Positions 47,113-56,100 of a DNA stretch of 64,000 nt are shown piece after piece. The notes under the pieces are model-generated. The model ran no database searches. It was not told where the DNA came from and saw nothing but the letters and a program-made list of their open reading frames with translations. The position numbers and the translations under genes are program-made. Within the stretch, counting starts at the first letter, position 1. Each line of letters begins with the position of its first letter. The DNA comes from Deltaproteobacteria bacterium (GTDB taxonomy: Bacteria; Myxococcota_A; Polyangia; Polyangiales; Houyiibacteriaceae): contig JAEPMI010000012.1 in the NCBI GenBank assembly GCA_017644045.1, forward strand, positions 255,666 to 319,665. The letters run 5' to 3'.

Positions 47113-47964
47113 GGAGGAAAACCGCATGCGACGGAGGATCTCGTCGAGGACCTCGAAGTCGGTGAACTTCACCACCAGTGAGCCCTTCTCGACCGAGACC
47201 GGCGCTCCGAGGTGCTCGCTGAGGCGGCGCTCGAGATCGCGAACGTTGGCGCTCTTGCCCTCGGGCTGAGCGCCTTTCGTCTTCTTGGAGCTCCCACCCG
47301 TCCGGGCGCGGCGCTCGACCTCGCGGACGCTGAGGCGCTTCTGGCTGGCCGTCCGGGCGAGCTTGCGCATCGCGTCCACGCTCTCGCAGCTGAGCAGCGC
47401 GCGGCCGTGGCCCTCGCTGAGCTGGCCGTGCTCGACCATGTCGAGGACGTCGTCCGGGAGCTTCAGCAGACGCATCGAGTTGGCGACCGTGGAGCGGTCT
47501 TTGCCGACCTTCTGCGCGATGTCTTCCTGTGTGTGCCCGAACTCTTCGGCGAGCCGCTGGAAGGCGCGTGCGGTCTCGATGGGGTTCAGGTCCTCGCGCT
47601 GGAGGTTCTCGACCAGCGCCGCCTCGAAGGCCGCCGCGTCCGAAAGCTCCCGGACGAAGATGGGCACCTCTTTGAGGCCCGCGCGCTGTGACGCGCGCCA
47701 GCGGCGCTCGCCCGCGATGATCTCGAAGCCGTCGCCCTTGGGCCGCTTCCGCACCAGGATGGGCTCGAGCACGCCGTGCTCCGCGATGGACGCAGCGAGC
47801 TCGCCGAGGGCGTCGTCGTCGAAGGTCCGCCGCGGCTGATCGCGGTTCGGGTGCAGCTCCTCGATGCGGGCCGTCGACGTGCCCTTCGGAGCGACGCTGT
47901 CCTTGGGAGGAACGGCCGGCAGCAGGCCGTCGAGACCCCGGCCGAGGCGCTTCTTCTTGCTCAC
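47110..47964 (-). CDS. parB: chromosome-partitioning protein ParB
   Basis: 284 residues. N-terminal RLGRGLDGLLP (ParA-interacting motif region), the ParB/CTPase box with PNRDQPRRTFDDDALGELA and GERRWRASQRAGL, the helix-turn-helix with FGHTQEDIAQKVGKDRSTVANSMRLLKLP, and a C-terminal dimerisation domain. It binds parS and slides as a CTP clamp to load SMC. The GTG start overlaps the parA stop by 4 nt. No parS-like palindrome (GTTNCACGTGAAAC type) was found in the window. Confidence 0.95.
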   Translation of the reverse strand: MSKKKRLGRGLDGLLPAVPPKDSVAPKGTSTARIEELHPNRDQPRRTFDDDALGELAASIAEHGVLEPILVRKRPKGDGFEIIAGERRWRASQRAGLKEVPIFVRELSDAAAFEAALVENLQREDLNPIETARAFQRLAEEFGHTQEDIAQKVGKDRSTVANSMRLLKLPDDVLDMVEHGQLSEGHGRALLSCESVDAMRKLARTASQKRLSVREVERRARTGGSSKKTKGAQPEGKSANVRDLERRLSEHLGAPVSVEKGSLVVKFTDFEVLDEILRRMRFSS

Positions 47965-48731
47965 GCGGCGGCTTCCGGAAGGGCGTCGAGGATCTCCCGC
48001 GCCAGGCTCAGGTAGCCGTAGGACCCACGGCTCGCGGCGTCGTAGAGGATCACCGGCTGCCCGTGGGACGGCGCCTCCGCGAGGCGGATGTTGCGCGGGA
48101 TCTTCGTCTCGTAGACGTGGAAGTGCTTCCGGACCTCGGCGGCCACCTCGTTCGCGAGGTTGTTCCGTGCATCGAACATCGTGAGGAGCACGCCGTGGAT
48201 CCGGAGGTTCGGGTTGAGCGCGTGCTGCACGCGCTCGACCGTGCCGACGAGCTGACTCAGCCCCTCGAGCGCGTAGTACTCGCACTGCAGCGGCACGAGC
48301 ACGAGGTCCGCGGCGGTGAGTGCGTTGAGCGTCAAGATGCCAAGCGAAGGCGGGCAGTCGACGATCACGAAGTCGTAGTCGTCCTTCACCGGCTCCAGCG
48401 CCATCCGGAGACGCAGCGCCTGATCCTCTTCGTCGACCAGCTCGCGCTCGATGGCGACGAGGTCCTGGCTCGCAGGGAGCACGTGGAGGTTGGGCATCTC
48501 CGTCTGGAGCGCCTCGTCACGGACGGTCACCTCACTCAGCAAGAGCCGGTAGCTCCCGCGCTCGACGGTGCCGAAGGCGACGCCGACACCCGTGGAGGCG
48601 TTCCCCTGCGGATCGACGTCCAGCAGGAGCACCCGCTGCTCGGCCACGGCGAGGCTCGCGGCGAGGTTCACCGCGGTGGTGGTCTTACCGACCCCGCCCT
48701 TCTGATTTGCGACCGCGACGACCGTCCCCAT
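47961..48731 (-). CDS. parA: chromosome-partitioning ATPase ParA
   Basis: 256 residues. Deviant Walker A in VANQKGGVGKTTTAVNLAA (K16), LLLDVDPQGNAS, and Walker B VDCPPSLGILTLNAL are textbook ParA/Soj. Drives segregation of the origin region together with ParB. The ATG at 48731 gives the normal compact N-terminus. Confidence 0.96.
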   Translation of the reverse strand: MGTVVAVANQKGGVGKTTTAVNLAASLAVAEQRVLLLDVDPQGNASTGVGVAFGTVERGSYRLLLSEVTVRDEALQTEMPNLHVLPASQDLVAIERELVDEEDQALRLRMALEPVKDDYDFVIVDCPPSLGILTLNALTAADLVLVPLQCEYYALEGLSQLVGTVERVQHALNPNLRIHGVLLTMFDARNNLANEVAAEVRKHFHVYETKIPRNIRLAEAPSHGQPVILYDAASRGSYGYLSLAREILDALPEAAA

Positions 48732-48816
48732 GAGCGTGCCTTGCTTACCACCTGACCCCGACATTGACCATCCGGCAGTCGCGATCACCCGGCGCGGACG
48801 AGCGCTTCGCATCTTT

Positions 48817-48846
48817 TTGGACCACACACCTACCCCTGCATACAGT
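48817..48846 (+). promoter_or_regulatory. promoter candidate for the 48935 gene
   Basis: TTGGAC, 18-nt spacer, TACAGT; a leader of roughly 80 nt would precede the ATG at 48935. The 203-nt gap to parA shows no other site. Confidence 0.42.
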
Positions 48847-48934
48847 GTCGGAGCATGTAGGACAAGGTGGTCAAGAGGCACACCGCCCTGCACCAAGTCA
48901 TGAGCCACCGGGTGGGTGGTCAGAAGGAGAGTCG

Positions 48935-49114
48935 ATGAAGCGCTACGGACCGAAGGTCTACCGATCGATGGCCGAGTTCAACCGCGAGGAGATCGCCCCG
49001 CACATGAAGGCGGGCTGGTGCCTCGACGACCTCTACGCCGACGCGAAGTTCAACCCCGGCAAGGACGACTCGCTCGACGACGACGATCCCCGGGAGCTCA
49101 ACTTCGATTTCTAG
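48935..49114 (+). CDS. small acidic protein with strong ribosome site
   Basis: 59 residues. N-terminal MKRYGPKVYRSMAEFNREE, a middle MKAGWCLDDLYADAKF and an acidic DDDDPRE tail. Not recognised. AAGGAGAG ends 4-5 nt before the ATG, one of the best Shine-Dalgarno sequences in the window, so strong translation is likely. Its stop TAG is the first triplet of repeat B copy 2. Confidence 0.68.
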   Translation: MKRYGPKVYRSMAEFNREEIAPHMKAGWCLDDLYADAKFNPGKDDSLDDDDPRELNFDF

Positions 49115-49184
49115 GGGGGTCTTCGGAAAGACCCCCTCGCATCGCGTCGGCGAAGCCGACGACTTGCTCACCCCCAAACGAGCG
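49112..49184 (+). repeat. dispersed repeat B, copy 2, starting at a stop codon
   Basis: Starts with the stop TAG of the 48935 gene, then a GGGGGTCTT/AAAGACCCCC hairpin, then TCGC-TCGCGTCGGC and ends CCCAAACGAGCG, parallel to 47112-47041. Marks the beginning of a 315-nt gene-free stretch (49115-49429) that also contains a double hairpin with terminator and a hexamer array. Confidence 0.75.
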
Positions 49185-49259
49185 GCCTGACGGCCGCAAG
49201 AAGTTCGGAGCGAGCCCACCCTCCCGGGACCGCTCCTGACGGGTCTTGCCCAAGGCCCC

Positions 49260-49341
49260 GTTGCTCCCTGTCGCGTCGCCCCGCGACGAGCAACACCCCC
49301 GGACCCGGCAGCGTCGCCCCGCTGCCGGGTCCTTTCTTTTT
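49260..49341 (+). ncRNA. candidate small RNA: two hairpins, the second an intrinsic terminator
   Basis: The first hairpin has outer stem GTTGCT/AGCAAC (49260-49265, 49289-49294) and inner stem TCGCG/CGCGA with loop TCGCCC. The second is the strong terminator at 49301-49341. The two loops share TCGCCC. This may be just tandem terminators, but a discrete folded transcript is possible. No promoter is obvious. Confidence 0.4.
49301..49341 (+). terminator. strong intrinsic terminator
   Basis: GGACCCGGCAGC / GCTGCCGGGTCC, 12-bp perfect stem with an 8-nt loop, followed by TTTCTTTTT. The only classic rho-independent terminator with a full T-tract seen in the window. Confidence 0.88.
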
Positions 49342-49364
49342 GCGAGCAGCAAAGCTGCGAGCAA

Positions 49365-49406
49365 ACCCTCACCCTCACCCTCACCCTGGCCCTCACCCTC
49401 ACCCCC
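49365..49406 (-). repeat. C3N3 hexamer array (seven units), G-rich on the minus strand
   Basis: Units on the plus strand are ACCCTC x3, ACCCTG, GCCCTC, ACCCTC, ACCCCC. The minus strand reads GGGTGA-type repeats and could form a G-quadruplex. It ends 23 nt before the ATG at 49430. Confidence 0.8.
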
Positions 49407-49429
49407 GAGCGAAGTGATAGCCTGCGAGG

Positions 49430-50530
49430 ATGAACGGAAGTCACCATCGCGCGGCACTCGTCATGCTGCTGACCTGCGTGGCTTGCTCCGAGGGGCTCCC
49501 CGCGGACGAGGTCATTCGCGCCGGCCCCGACCTGGGTGGGAACACTCGTCTCCCGGACGGGGCGATCATCGGCCCTGACGGAGAGGTCATCCACGTCGAC
49601 GGTGGGTTCGGCAGCCTCGATGGGTCGATGGTCCGCTCGGACGGATCGGTCGAAGACCTGGACGGCTCGACCGCTGGGCGCGATGGCTCGATCATCCTCC
49701 CGGATGGCGCGATCCCCGATCGGCAGCTGATTCGCTTCGCGCACATGGTCCCCGACGGGCCCTTCCTCCGGCTCTGCCTGGGTCTGCCGGGCTTCCCGAC
49801 GCCCTTCCCTCCGCTGCCCTCCCAAGAGGAGTCGACGAACGGCGTCGCCTTCCGCGAAGTGGCCGAGTACCGCGACTTCCCGACGACTGGCTTCATGGAC
49901 ATCGAGATCCGCGCGTTCGACGCGGCGGTGTTCGGGGCCAGCGGTGATTGCAGCACCGGCGCCACACCGCTCGCGCGGCTCACGGTGCGCAACGTGTCGA
50001 GTCTCGACGGTTCGCACTACACCATCACCGCCATCGGCTTGGCGGAGCCCAACGCAGCGAGCTGCCCGGGGACCGACGGCCCCGAGCCGTGCGGCTCGGC
50101 GGAGGGCGTGCGGCTCCAGCTCGTCGAGGACAGCGCAGCCGACCCGGGCAACACTCGGGTGCGCCTGGTCCACGCCGTCCCGAACCTTCGCCAGTCGATC
50201 GGGGTCTGCCACGACCCGGACGGCTCGAGCGGCGGCGCGGCCCCGGTCCAGCTCATCGCGCCCGTCGGGCTGGGGACCGCGTCGAGCTACGCGTCGCGCA
50301 CCAGTCTCACCAGCGGCAGCCTGCGCTTCTTCACCGGAGCGAGCTGCTCCGGGACCCAGCTCCACGAGCTACCGATCCCCACCCCTGGATCGCTCGTGAG
50401 CAGCCTCCCCACGGTCGACGTCAACTCCACCTACGGCGCCGGTGAGGTCACGACCCTCTTCGCCGCGGGCATCCGCGGCGCGATCACCGCCCGCGGGGAC
50501 GCCTACGTGCCCGTCCTCGACATTCCCTGA
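49430..50530 (+). CDS. lipoprotein with Asp/Gly repeats and DUF4397-like domain
   Basis: 366 residues. Signal peptide with lipobox CVAC. Residues about 40-97 hold a run of DG-containing units (LPDGAIIGPDGEVIH; LDGSMVRSDGS), a spacer common in myxobacterial lipoproteins. The rest is beta-rich with IRFAHMVPDGP and VRLVHAVPN, the repeated openings of DUF4397-like domains. Surface role presumed. TAGCCT lies 6 nt before the ATG. The RNA ligase gene starts 3 nt after its stop. Confidence 0.78.
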   Translation: MNGSHHRAALVMLLTCVACSEGLPADEVIRAGPDLGGNTRLPDGAIIGPDGEVIHVDGGFGSLDGSMVRSDGSVEDLDGSTAGRDGSIILPDGAIPDRQLIRFAHMVPDGPFLRLCLGLPGFPTPFPPLPSQEESTNGVAFREVAEYRDFPTTGFMDIEIRAFDAAVFGASGDCSTGATPLARLTVRNVSSLDGSHYTITAIGLAEPNAASCPGTDGPEPCGSAEGVRLQLVEDSAADPGNTRVRLVHAVPNLRQSIGVCHDPDGSSGGAAPVQLIAPVGLGTASSYASRTSLTSGSLRFFTGASCSGTQLHELPIPTPGSLVSSLPTVDVNSTYGAGEVTTLFAAGIRGAITARGDAYVPVLDIP

Positions 50531-50533
50531 GTC

Positions 50534-51214
50534 ATGGACGAGCGCCCGCTGGGTCGTCGGGCCTACGGCTCGATTCCCCATCTGCCGGGGTCGGAGCTGG
50601 GTGGGGACCGGTATCTGCCGCCCACTCAGGTGAGGTGGCTGGTCGAGCGCGCGCCGAAGGGCTCCGTGCTCACCGTCGAAGAGAAGCTCGATGGGAGCTG
50701 CGTGGCGGTCGCCAACGAGGGCGGCCGCATCCTCGCGCTCGGGCGAGAGGGCAAGCTGGCAGCGACGTCCGGCAACGAGGCGCGCCGACTCTTCGCGGAC
50801 TGGGTCGACCCGCACCGCTTCGACTGGCTCGGGGACGGGGAGCGCGTGGTCGGCGAGTGGCTGGCCCTCGCCCATGGCACTCGCTACGAGCTGTCGCACG
50901 AGCCCTTCGTCGCGTTCGACGTCCTGCGCAGCAGCGAGCGACTGCGCCGCGCCGATTGGGTCGACCGCGCTCGAGCCGCCGAGCTCACCCTCCCCTTCAC
51001 GGTCCACCGCGCCGCCATCGGCGTCGAGGAGGCGCTCGCGCTCCTCGGCGATGGTGGGCACGGCGCGATCGATCCACCCGAAGGTGTGGTCTACCGACTG
51101 GAACGGTCGACAGCCCCGACCCTCGTGGCCAAGGTCGTGCGACCCGGCAAGGTCGCCGGCGCGTTGCTCCCGGAGAACAGCGGCCGACCCGCGATCTGGA
51201 ACTGGCGCCCATGA
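50534..51214 (+). CDS. RNA ligase, T4 Rnl2/DRB0094-like adenylyltransferase domain
   Basis: 226 residues. All covalent-nucleotidyltransferase motifs are visible: motif I EEKLDGS with adenylation Lys51, motif III GEWL (107-110), IIIa PFVAFDV (124-130), IV EGVVYR (183-188) and V VAKVVR (198-203). It should join RNA ends through ligase-AMP. It is only the catalytic domain, without a C-terminal extension. The gene is the first of three coupled genes; its TGA overlaps the ATG of the Ham1-like fusion (ATGA). Base composition matches the host. Confidence 0.87.
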   Translation: MDERPLGRRAYGSIPHLPGSELGGDRYLPPTQVRWLVERAPKGSVLTVEEKLDGSCVAVANEGGRILALGREGKLAATSGNEARRLFADWVDPHRFDWLGDGERVVGEWLALAHGTRYELSHEPFVAFDVLRSSERLRRADWVDRARAAELTLPFTVHRAAIGVEEALALLGDGGHGAIDPPEGVVYRLERSTAPTLVAKVVRPGKVAGALLPENSGRPAIWNWRP

Positions 51215-52344
51215 CCCTCTTCATCACACCGAACCAGTACAAGCGCGCCGAGGTGGCGACCCTGCTGCAGGGTCTCGACGTCGAGTGGCGCCGACTCGGC
51301 TTGCCCGCCGTGGACGGACCACTGCGCGTGCGGGCGTTCGCCCGAGGGGTGGCGGCCTGGGACGCGGTGGGCGAGCCCTGCTTCGTCGAGGTCGCCGAGC
51401 TCGAGGCGGGCGGCGAGGTGCTGACCGGTGCCGCATTCAAGAAGCGGCTCGACGCCGAAGGTCGGGAGTTCTTCGTGAAGCGCGCCGGCCCCGCGCGCGC
51501 CGGTCTCGCGGTGGCCCTCGCGACCGGCGCGGACGCCATCGAGGTCTTCGAGGGTCACCTCGAGGGCGAGCTCGTCGCCGAGCCTCGAGGCGAAGGCGGC
51601 TTCGGCTGGGACGCGCACTTCGTGCCCGAGGGCACCCCTCGCACGCTCGCCGAGCTCGCCGATCAGAAGGCGTGGGTCGGCTTTCGCGTCCGCCCTTACC
51701 TCGAGCTCGCCGAGAGGCTCCGCGGGCGCGAGTACGGCGGCGTCTTCGAGGCGCACATCACCGTGAACGCGGTCGGCGACGAGCGCGGCCGCTTCATCGA
51801 GCTCTGCGAAGCGCTCGACGTGAAGGCGATCGTGATCGCGCTCGAGCGTGGGACGACTCCGGTCCAGCCGATGAGCGCGTCCTACCACCGTGGCGCGCTC
51901 GCCGAGGTGCAGCTGGAGGTCTTCGAGCTCGCGCGCCGCATCGCCGGCGCGGGCTTCGATGTGTCTCGGGTGAAGATCGAGGCGACCGGCGGCAACCGCG
52001 AGCTCCCCGAGACCGACGCGGACGCCGCGGCGCGGCCCGAGCTCTACTTCGAGTTCCACGTGAAGGTCTCGCTCCCGGCGGACGCCGACCACGCGGCGCT
52101 GGCCGAGCTCTGCGCGACGCACGACGCGCACCTCTCCCGCAACGCGCGGCGCGTGACGGAGGGGCGACGGGTCCACTTCGTCACGCAGCGTGCGTACGGG
52201 CTCGGGCGAGCGAACGCGACCGACCGCTTCCACGCGCTGCATCGAGCGCTCAAGGACGCGGGCTACGAGCTGTCGCACGTGCTCGTCGAGTACACGGTCT
52301 ACGACTCGAACGTTCACGTCGATCACGGCTGGCTGACGGCCTGA
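51211..52344 (+). CDS. Ham1/ITPase-like domain fused to an unknown C-terminal domain
   Basis: 377 residues. Residues 1-170 resemble the inosine/xanthosine triphosphatase (RdgB/Ham1) fold: T6PNQYKRAE14 matches the family's T-x-N-x2-K...E start, GFGWDAHFVPEG (130-141) matches its FGYDPxFxP loop, and TLAEL...K follows. The usual central acidic motif is poorly preserved, so activity is uncertain. Residues about 175-377 are an unrecognised alpha/beta domain with two His-x-(T/K)-x strands (EAHITVN and EFHVKVS), faintly like 2H phosphoesterases. Coupled to the RNA ligase upstream and the nucleotidyltransferase downstream (TGATG). Confidence 0.7.
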   Translation: MTLFITPNQYKRAEVATLLQGLDVEWRRLGLPAVDGPLRVRAFARGVAAWDAVGEPCFVEVAELEAGGEVLTGAAFKKRLDAEGREFFVKRAGPARAGLAVALATGADAIEVFEGHLEGELVAEPRGEGGFGWDAHFVPEGTPRTLAELADQKAWVGFRVRPYLELAERLRGREYGGVFEAHITVNAVGDERGRFIELCEALDVKAIVIALERGTTPVQPMSASYHRGALAEVQLEVFELARRIAGAGFDVSRVKIEATGGNRELPETDADAAARPELYFEFHVKVSLPADADHAALAELCATHDAHLSRNARRVTEGRRVHFVTQRAYGLGRANATDRFHALHRALKDAGYELSHVLVEYTVYDSNVHVDHGWLTA

Positions 52345-53066
52345 TGGCCGAGCTCGACGCGCTGCTCGAGGTGGTGCGCGTGCTCGCGCCGCTGCCGCTG
52401 GTGCTGCGCGGCGGGCTGGCCATGCGCCTCGCGGTCCAGCCCGCCGAGCGGCCCGTCGACGACGTGGACGTGCTCAGTGACGAACCGATGGAGGTCGCCC
52501 GCGAGCGCGTGCGTGGCGCGCTCGTGGGTGTGCGCTCCGAAGAGGTCATCTGGGCGGAGACCGCGACGCCTGGGGTGCGCTGGCAGCTCGACGGCGGAGT
52601 GCAGGTGGATCTCGGCTTCGGCGACCCGCGACCGCTACCGGACGTCCGGCGGGTCTACCCGGGCACGGACGTCGAGGTCACCCTGGTCGCGCCCGAGGTG
52701 CACTGGGCGTGGAAGGTGCACGGGCTCTTCGAGCGGGGGCGCGGCAAGTGGCGGCCGAAGGACCTGTGGGATCTCTGGCTGCTGCAGGAGAACGCGCGGC
52801 TCGATCGATCGCTGCTGGGCGAGTGCGTGCGCGTGGCGTTCGAGACGCCGGGGGATCCGCTCGTGGAGACGACGGCGCGCTTTCGCGAGGGCGACTGGGG
52901 GGAGACGCGCGGGAGCCAGCGGAAGTGGCGGCACCACTTCCTGAAGCGGCGCGGTTGGGCGGAGGCGCCGGACTTCTTCGCGGTGCGTGAAGCGGTGCGG
53001 GAGTGGTTGGGCGCCGCGGTGGGGGCTGCCTCCGAAACGCCAACGCCCCCACCCGAAGAAGGGTGA
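52344..53066 (+). CDS. AbiEii-type nucleotidyltransferase
   Basis: 240 residues. Polymerase-beta-like nucleotidyltransferase pattern: R22-G23-G24-LA, D40-V-D42 and D89 as the three catalytic carboxylates, with K124 and R137PKDLWDL144 typical of the AbiEii/AbiGii toxin group. Such enzymes transfer nucleotides to RNA (for example tRNA 3' ends) or proteins. No AbiEi-type antitoxin is adjacent. The ATG overlaps the stop of the Ham1-like gene by one base. The stop lies in a hexamer array. Confidence 0.78.
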   Translation: MAELDALLEVVRVLAPLPLVLRGGLAMRLAVQPAERPVDDVDVLSDEPMEVARERVRGALVGVRSEEVIWAETATPGVRWQLDGGVQVDLGFGDPRPLPDVRRVYPGTDVEVTLVAPEVHWAWKVHGLFERGRGKWRPKDLWDLWLLQENARLDRSLLGECVRVAFETPGDPLVETTARFREGDWGETRGSQRKWRHHFLKRRGWAEAPDFFAVREAVREWLGAAVGAASETPTPPPEEG

Positions 53067-53096
53067 GGGCGAGGGCGAGGGTCAGGGCGAGGGAGG
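53061..53096 (+). repeat. G3N3 hexamer array (six units)
   Basis: Units GGGTGA, GGGCGA, GGGCGA, GGGTCA, GGGCGA, GGGAGG. The first unit contains the stop codon of the nucleotidyltransferase gene. G-quadruplex-compatible on the plus strand; it lies between the convergent ends of this gene and the giant TPR gene. Confidence 0.8.
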
Positions 53097-53123
53097 GTTT
53101 GGCCGGCCTTTGGCCGCCCTCCC

Positions 53124-56100
53124 CTACACCTGAATCTGAATGCCCAGGGCTTCGCGGAGGCGGAAGTAGCTCTCGCTGACGCTGAAGAGAACGAGCTCCT
53201 TGAGCTTGTCCTTCGGCGGCAGGTCGACCGAGCCTTCGGGGGGGAGCGCCTGGATCATCCGGCGGGCGACGTCGAGGTCGTTGGCGATCAGGAAGCCCGC
53301 GCGAACGCCCGTCAGCTCGACCGACTGCATCCACTTCTTGATGTCCGTGCTGCCGCCGGCGTCGATGAACTTCCGACAGACCGCACGCAGGCCGTCCTGC
53401 TGCGCCGCGTCCATGTGCTGGGTGAGCTGGCCGGCCCAGGCGTCCACCTGGGGGTCGGCCGGGCCCATGCCGCTGATGCGGAGCGCCGCGAGGAGCAGCA
53501 TCCGGAGCTCGGTGTGGCTCTTGAAGATGGTCCGGACGAAGTGCTCGCTCAGGTAGTAGCTCTGGAAGCGACCGATCACGAACATCAGGTCCATCGGCGA
53601 GTAGCCGCTGAGGAGCGACGACCCGGCGATGACCGCGGGCGGGTTGGAGCCCTCGATGTGCGACAGGCCACCGGGCGTCTGCTGCTGCAGGTAGAGCCGC
53701 GGCTGGGTCGGGATGTTCAGGACCTGCTGCACGAAGCCGAAGGTCTTGGCGAAGGTGACCGTCGACGTCGCCGGGTCGACCGGCTTCAGCTTGTCCAGTC
53801 GGAGCGCCTTGTCCGACGCCTGCTTCACCCTGAGGACGGCGGGCGCCATGAGCTCCATGATCTTGGAGACGTAGCGGTCCTCGTCCGGGTGCATCAGGTC
53901 GTTGAACCAGGCCGCGCGCTCGACGCGCCCACGCGGACGAATCGGGCCCTGGGTCTGGTACTGGCTGTGGAACTGCTGCTGCTCGTTGTCGGCCTTGCCC
54001 AGGAAGTTGAGCGTCGCCGCGAGACACCACGCCTTGTCGTAGGCGCGCGCGTCGAAGTAGAGCTTGTAGAGCGCGCGGTACGAGTCGACCCGGTAAGGGT
54101 CACGGCGAAGGAGCCACTGGTGCTCCTCGATGGCGTCGCCCACGCGGTCCGGCATCGTCGAGTAGAGCTCGGCGAGGATCTGGTGCTCGGTGGCCGCATC
54201 CGGCTTGATCGAGCTCGCGGTCTTGAAGGCCTCGGCCGCGGCCTCGAAGTTCCGCTGCCGGTCTCGGTAGATGATGCCGAGCGTGTGGAAGAGGTTGAAC
54301 TTCAGGTCCTCGCGCCCGTCCTCCTTGATGATCCGGTGGATCATCTTTCGGTACGCACGCTCGAGCGCCTTCCAGTCCTTCTTCGTGTTGAGGATCTTGT
54401 TGACCGCCTCGAACGCCTTGAGGTTGTCGGGGTCGAGATCGAGCGAGTCGTTGAAGCGGTCGAGCGCCCCATCCGGGTCCTTCAGCTCGTCACGAGTGAT
54501 GACACCGATGGTGTAGATGTACTTCGACTGCGCCTTGGCTCGACCATCCAGGTCGGACACCTGCTGGATGATCTTGATGGCCTCTTCCCACTGCTTCGTG
54601 CCCTGGTAGGCGGCGAGCAGCTTGTGGAGCATCCGGTGCTCCTCCGGCTTGAGCAGAGACGCTTCATCCCAGGCCTCGATGGCCTTCTGGGTGTTGTTCT
54701 CCTTCTCCTGCCAGAGGGTGCCGACCTGATCGAGGATCTCGTAGCGCTCGTCGTCGTTGTCGAGGGTCTCGAGGATCTGCTTCTTGAAGTGGATGACCTG
54801 CGCCCACTGCGACTGCTTCTCGTAGAGACCGATCACGGCGTCGAGGGTCGGCCGATGATGCGGATCCTCCTCGAGGGCCTTGTCGAACATGTTGAGGGCC
54901 TTGCGGCGCTCCCCCTGCTCGCGCTTGACCACACCGAGGCGGAAGAAGATGTCGACGATCTCGTCCGGCGCGAGCGAGTCGCGATGGTGGACCAGGAGCA
55001 TCTGGTAGAACTTGAAGGCGTCGCCCCACTTCTCCGCGGCGAAGGCGGCGCGGGCGATCCCGAGGAGCGTCGGCAGGTGAGTGCCGTCGATGTCCTTGGC
55101 CTTCTCGTACGCCTTGATGGCGTCCTCGATCTCGCCGAGCTCCATGGCGGTCTCGCCGAGCTCGAAGGCCAGTCGATGCTGCTCGTCCGACTCACGCTTG
55201 CCGGAGCGCTTCACCAGCATCTGGAGCAGCGGGAAGGCGTCCTGGTGACGGCCCGCCTTGCGGTACTCCTCCACCAGCGGCATCGCCGCGTCCTCGTTGT
55301 CCGGGTCCTGCTTGAGGGCCGCTTCGTAGGTCTCGACGGCCCGGTCGTGCTCGTCGAGACGCTCGTCGTAGATGCGACCGAGCTCGACCAGGAGCTCCGC
55401 GACCAGGCGCGGGTTCTCCTGGTAGCTGGCCTCCTGCTCGGTGAGCTTGGCGGCCGCGAGCCAGTCGCCGGCGTCCACCTGGATGAGTCGCATCGCGCCG
55501 AGTGAAGGCACGTGGCTCGGGTCCAGATCGATGGCCATCTGGAACTTGTCGAGGGCCGAGATCCGGTCCCCGAGCTCCTTCTCCAGGATGCGACCCATGC
55601 GGAAGAGCAGGTCGACCTGCTGCTGGGGCTCCTGAATCTGCTTGACCAGCTGCTCCATCATCTCGAGGGCGGAGGCGTAGTCCTCACGCTTCTCGTACAG
55701 GCGGGTCAGGGCGTCGAGCGATTCGGCGTCGTCCTCGTTGATCGAGAGGACGTTGAGGTGCGCGTCGATCGCGCGGTCCGGGTCGCCGAGGTCGGCGCTG
55801 TAGGTGTCACCGAGCGCCTTGTAGATCCGGATGCGCTCGCCGCGGTCCGGCGTGGCCGAGACGTGCCGCTCGTAGGTGTCGATGAGCTCGTCCCACTTCT
55901 GCTGCGCCCGGTAGAGCCGCGCGAGGCCGATGAGGGCGTTCACGTGGGTCGGGTCGATCTCGAGCACCTGCTCGAGTCGCGCCGCGGCCTGGTCCGGCTT
56001 GAGGAACTCCTCCTCGAGCATCCCAGCGAGCTGGGTGAGGATGGTGATGCGTTCCTTCTCGGTCTGGACGACCTCGTACTGGGTCTCGAGGATCTGGAAG

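Noticed and set aside
46980-48950. parS site or replication origin near parAB
   Set aside because: No GTTNCACGTGAAAC-type palindrome, DnaA-box cluster or rsmG/mnmG genes were found here.
52344-53066. Complete AbiE toxin-antitoxin system
   Set aside because: No AbiEi-like winged-helix antitoxin precedes the gene. The upstream partners are a Ham1-like fusion and an RNA ligase.
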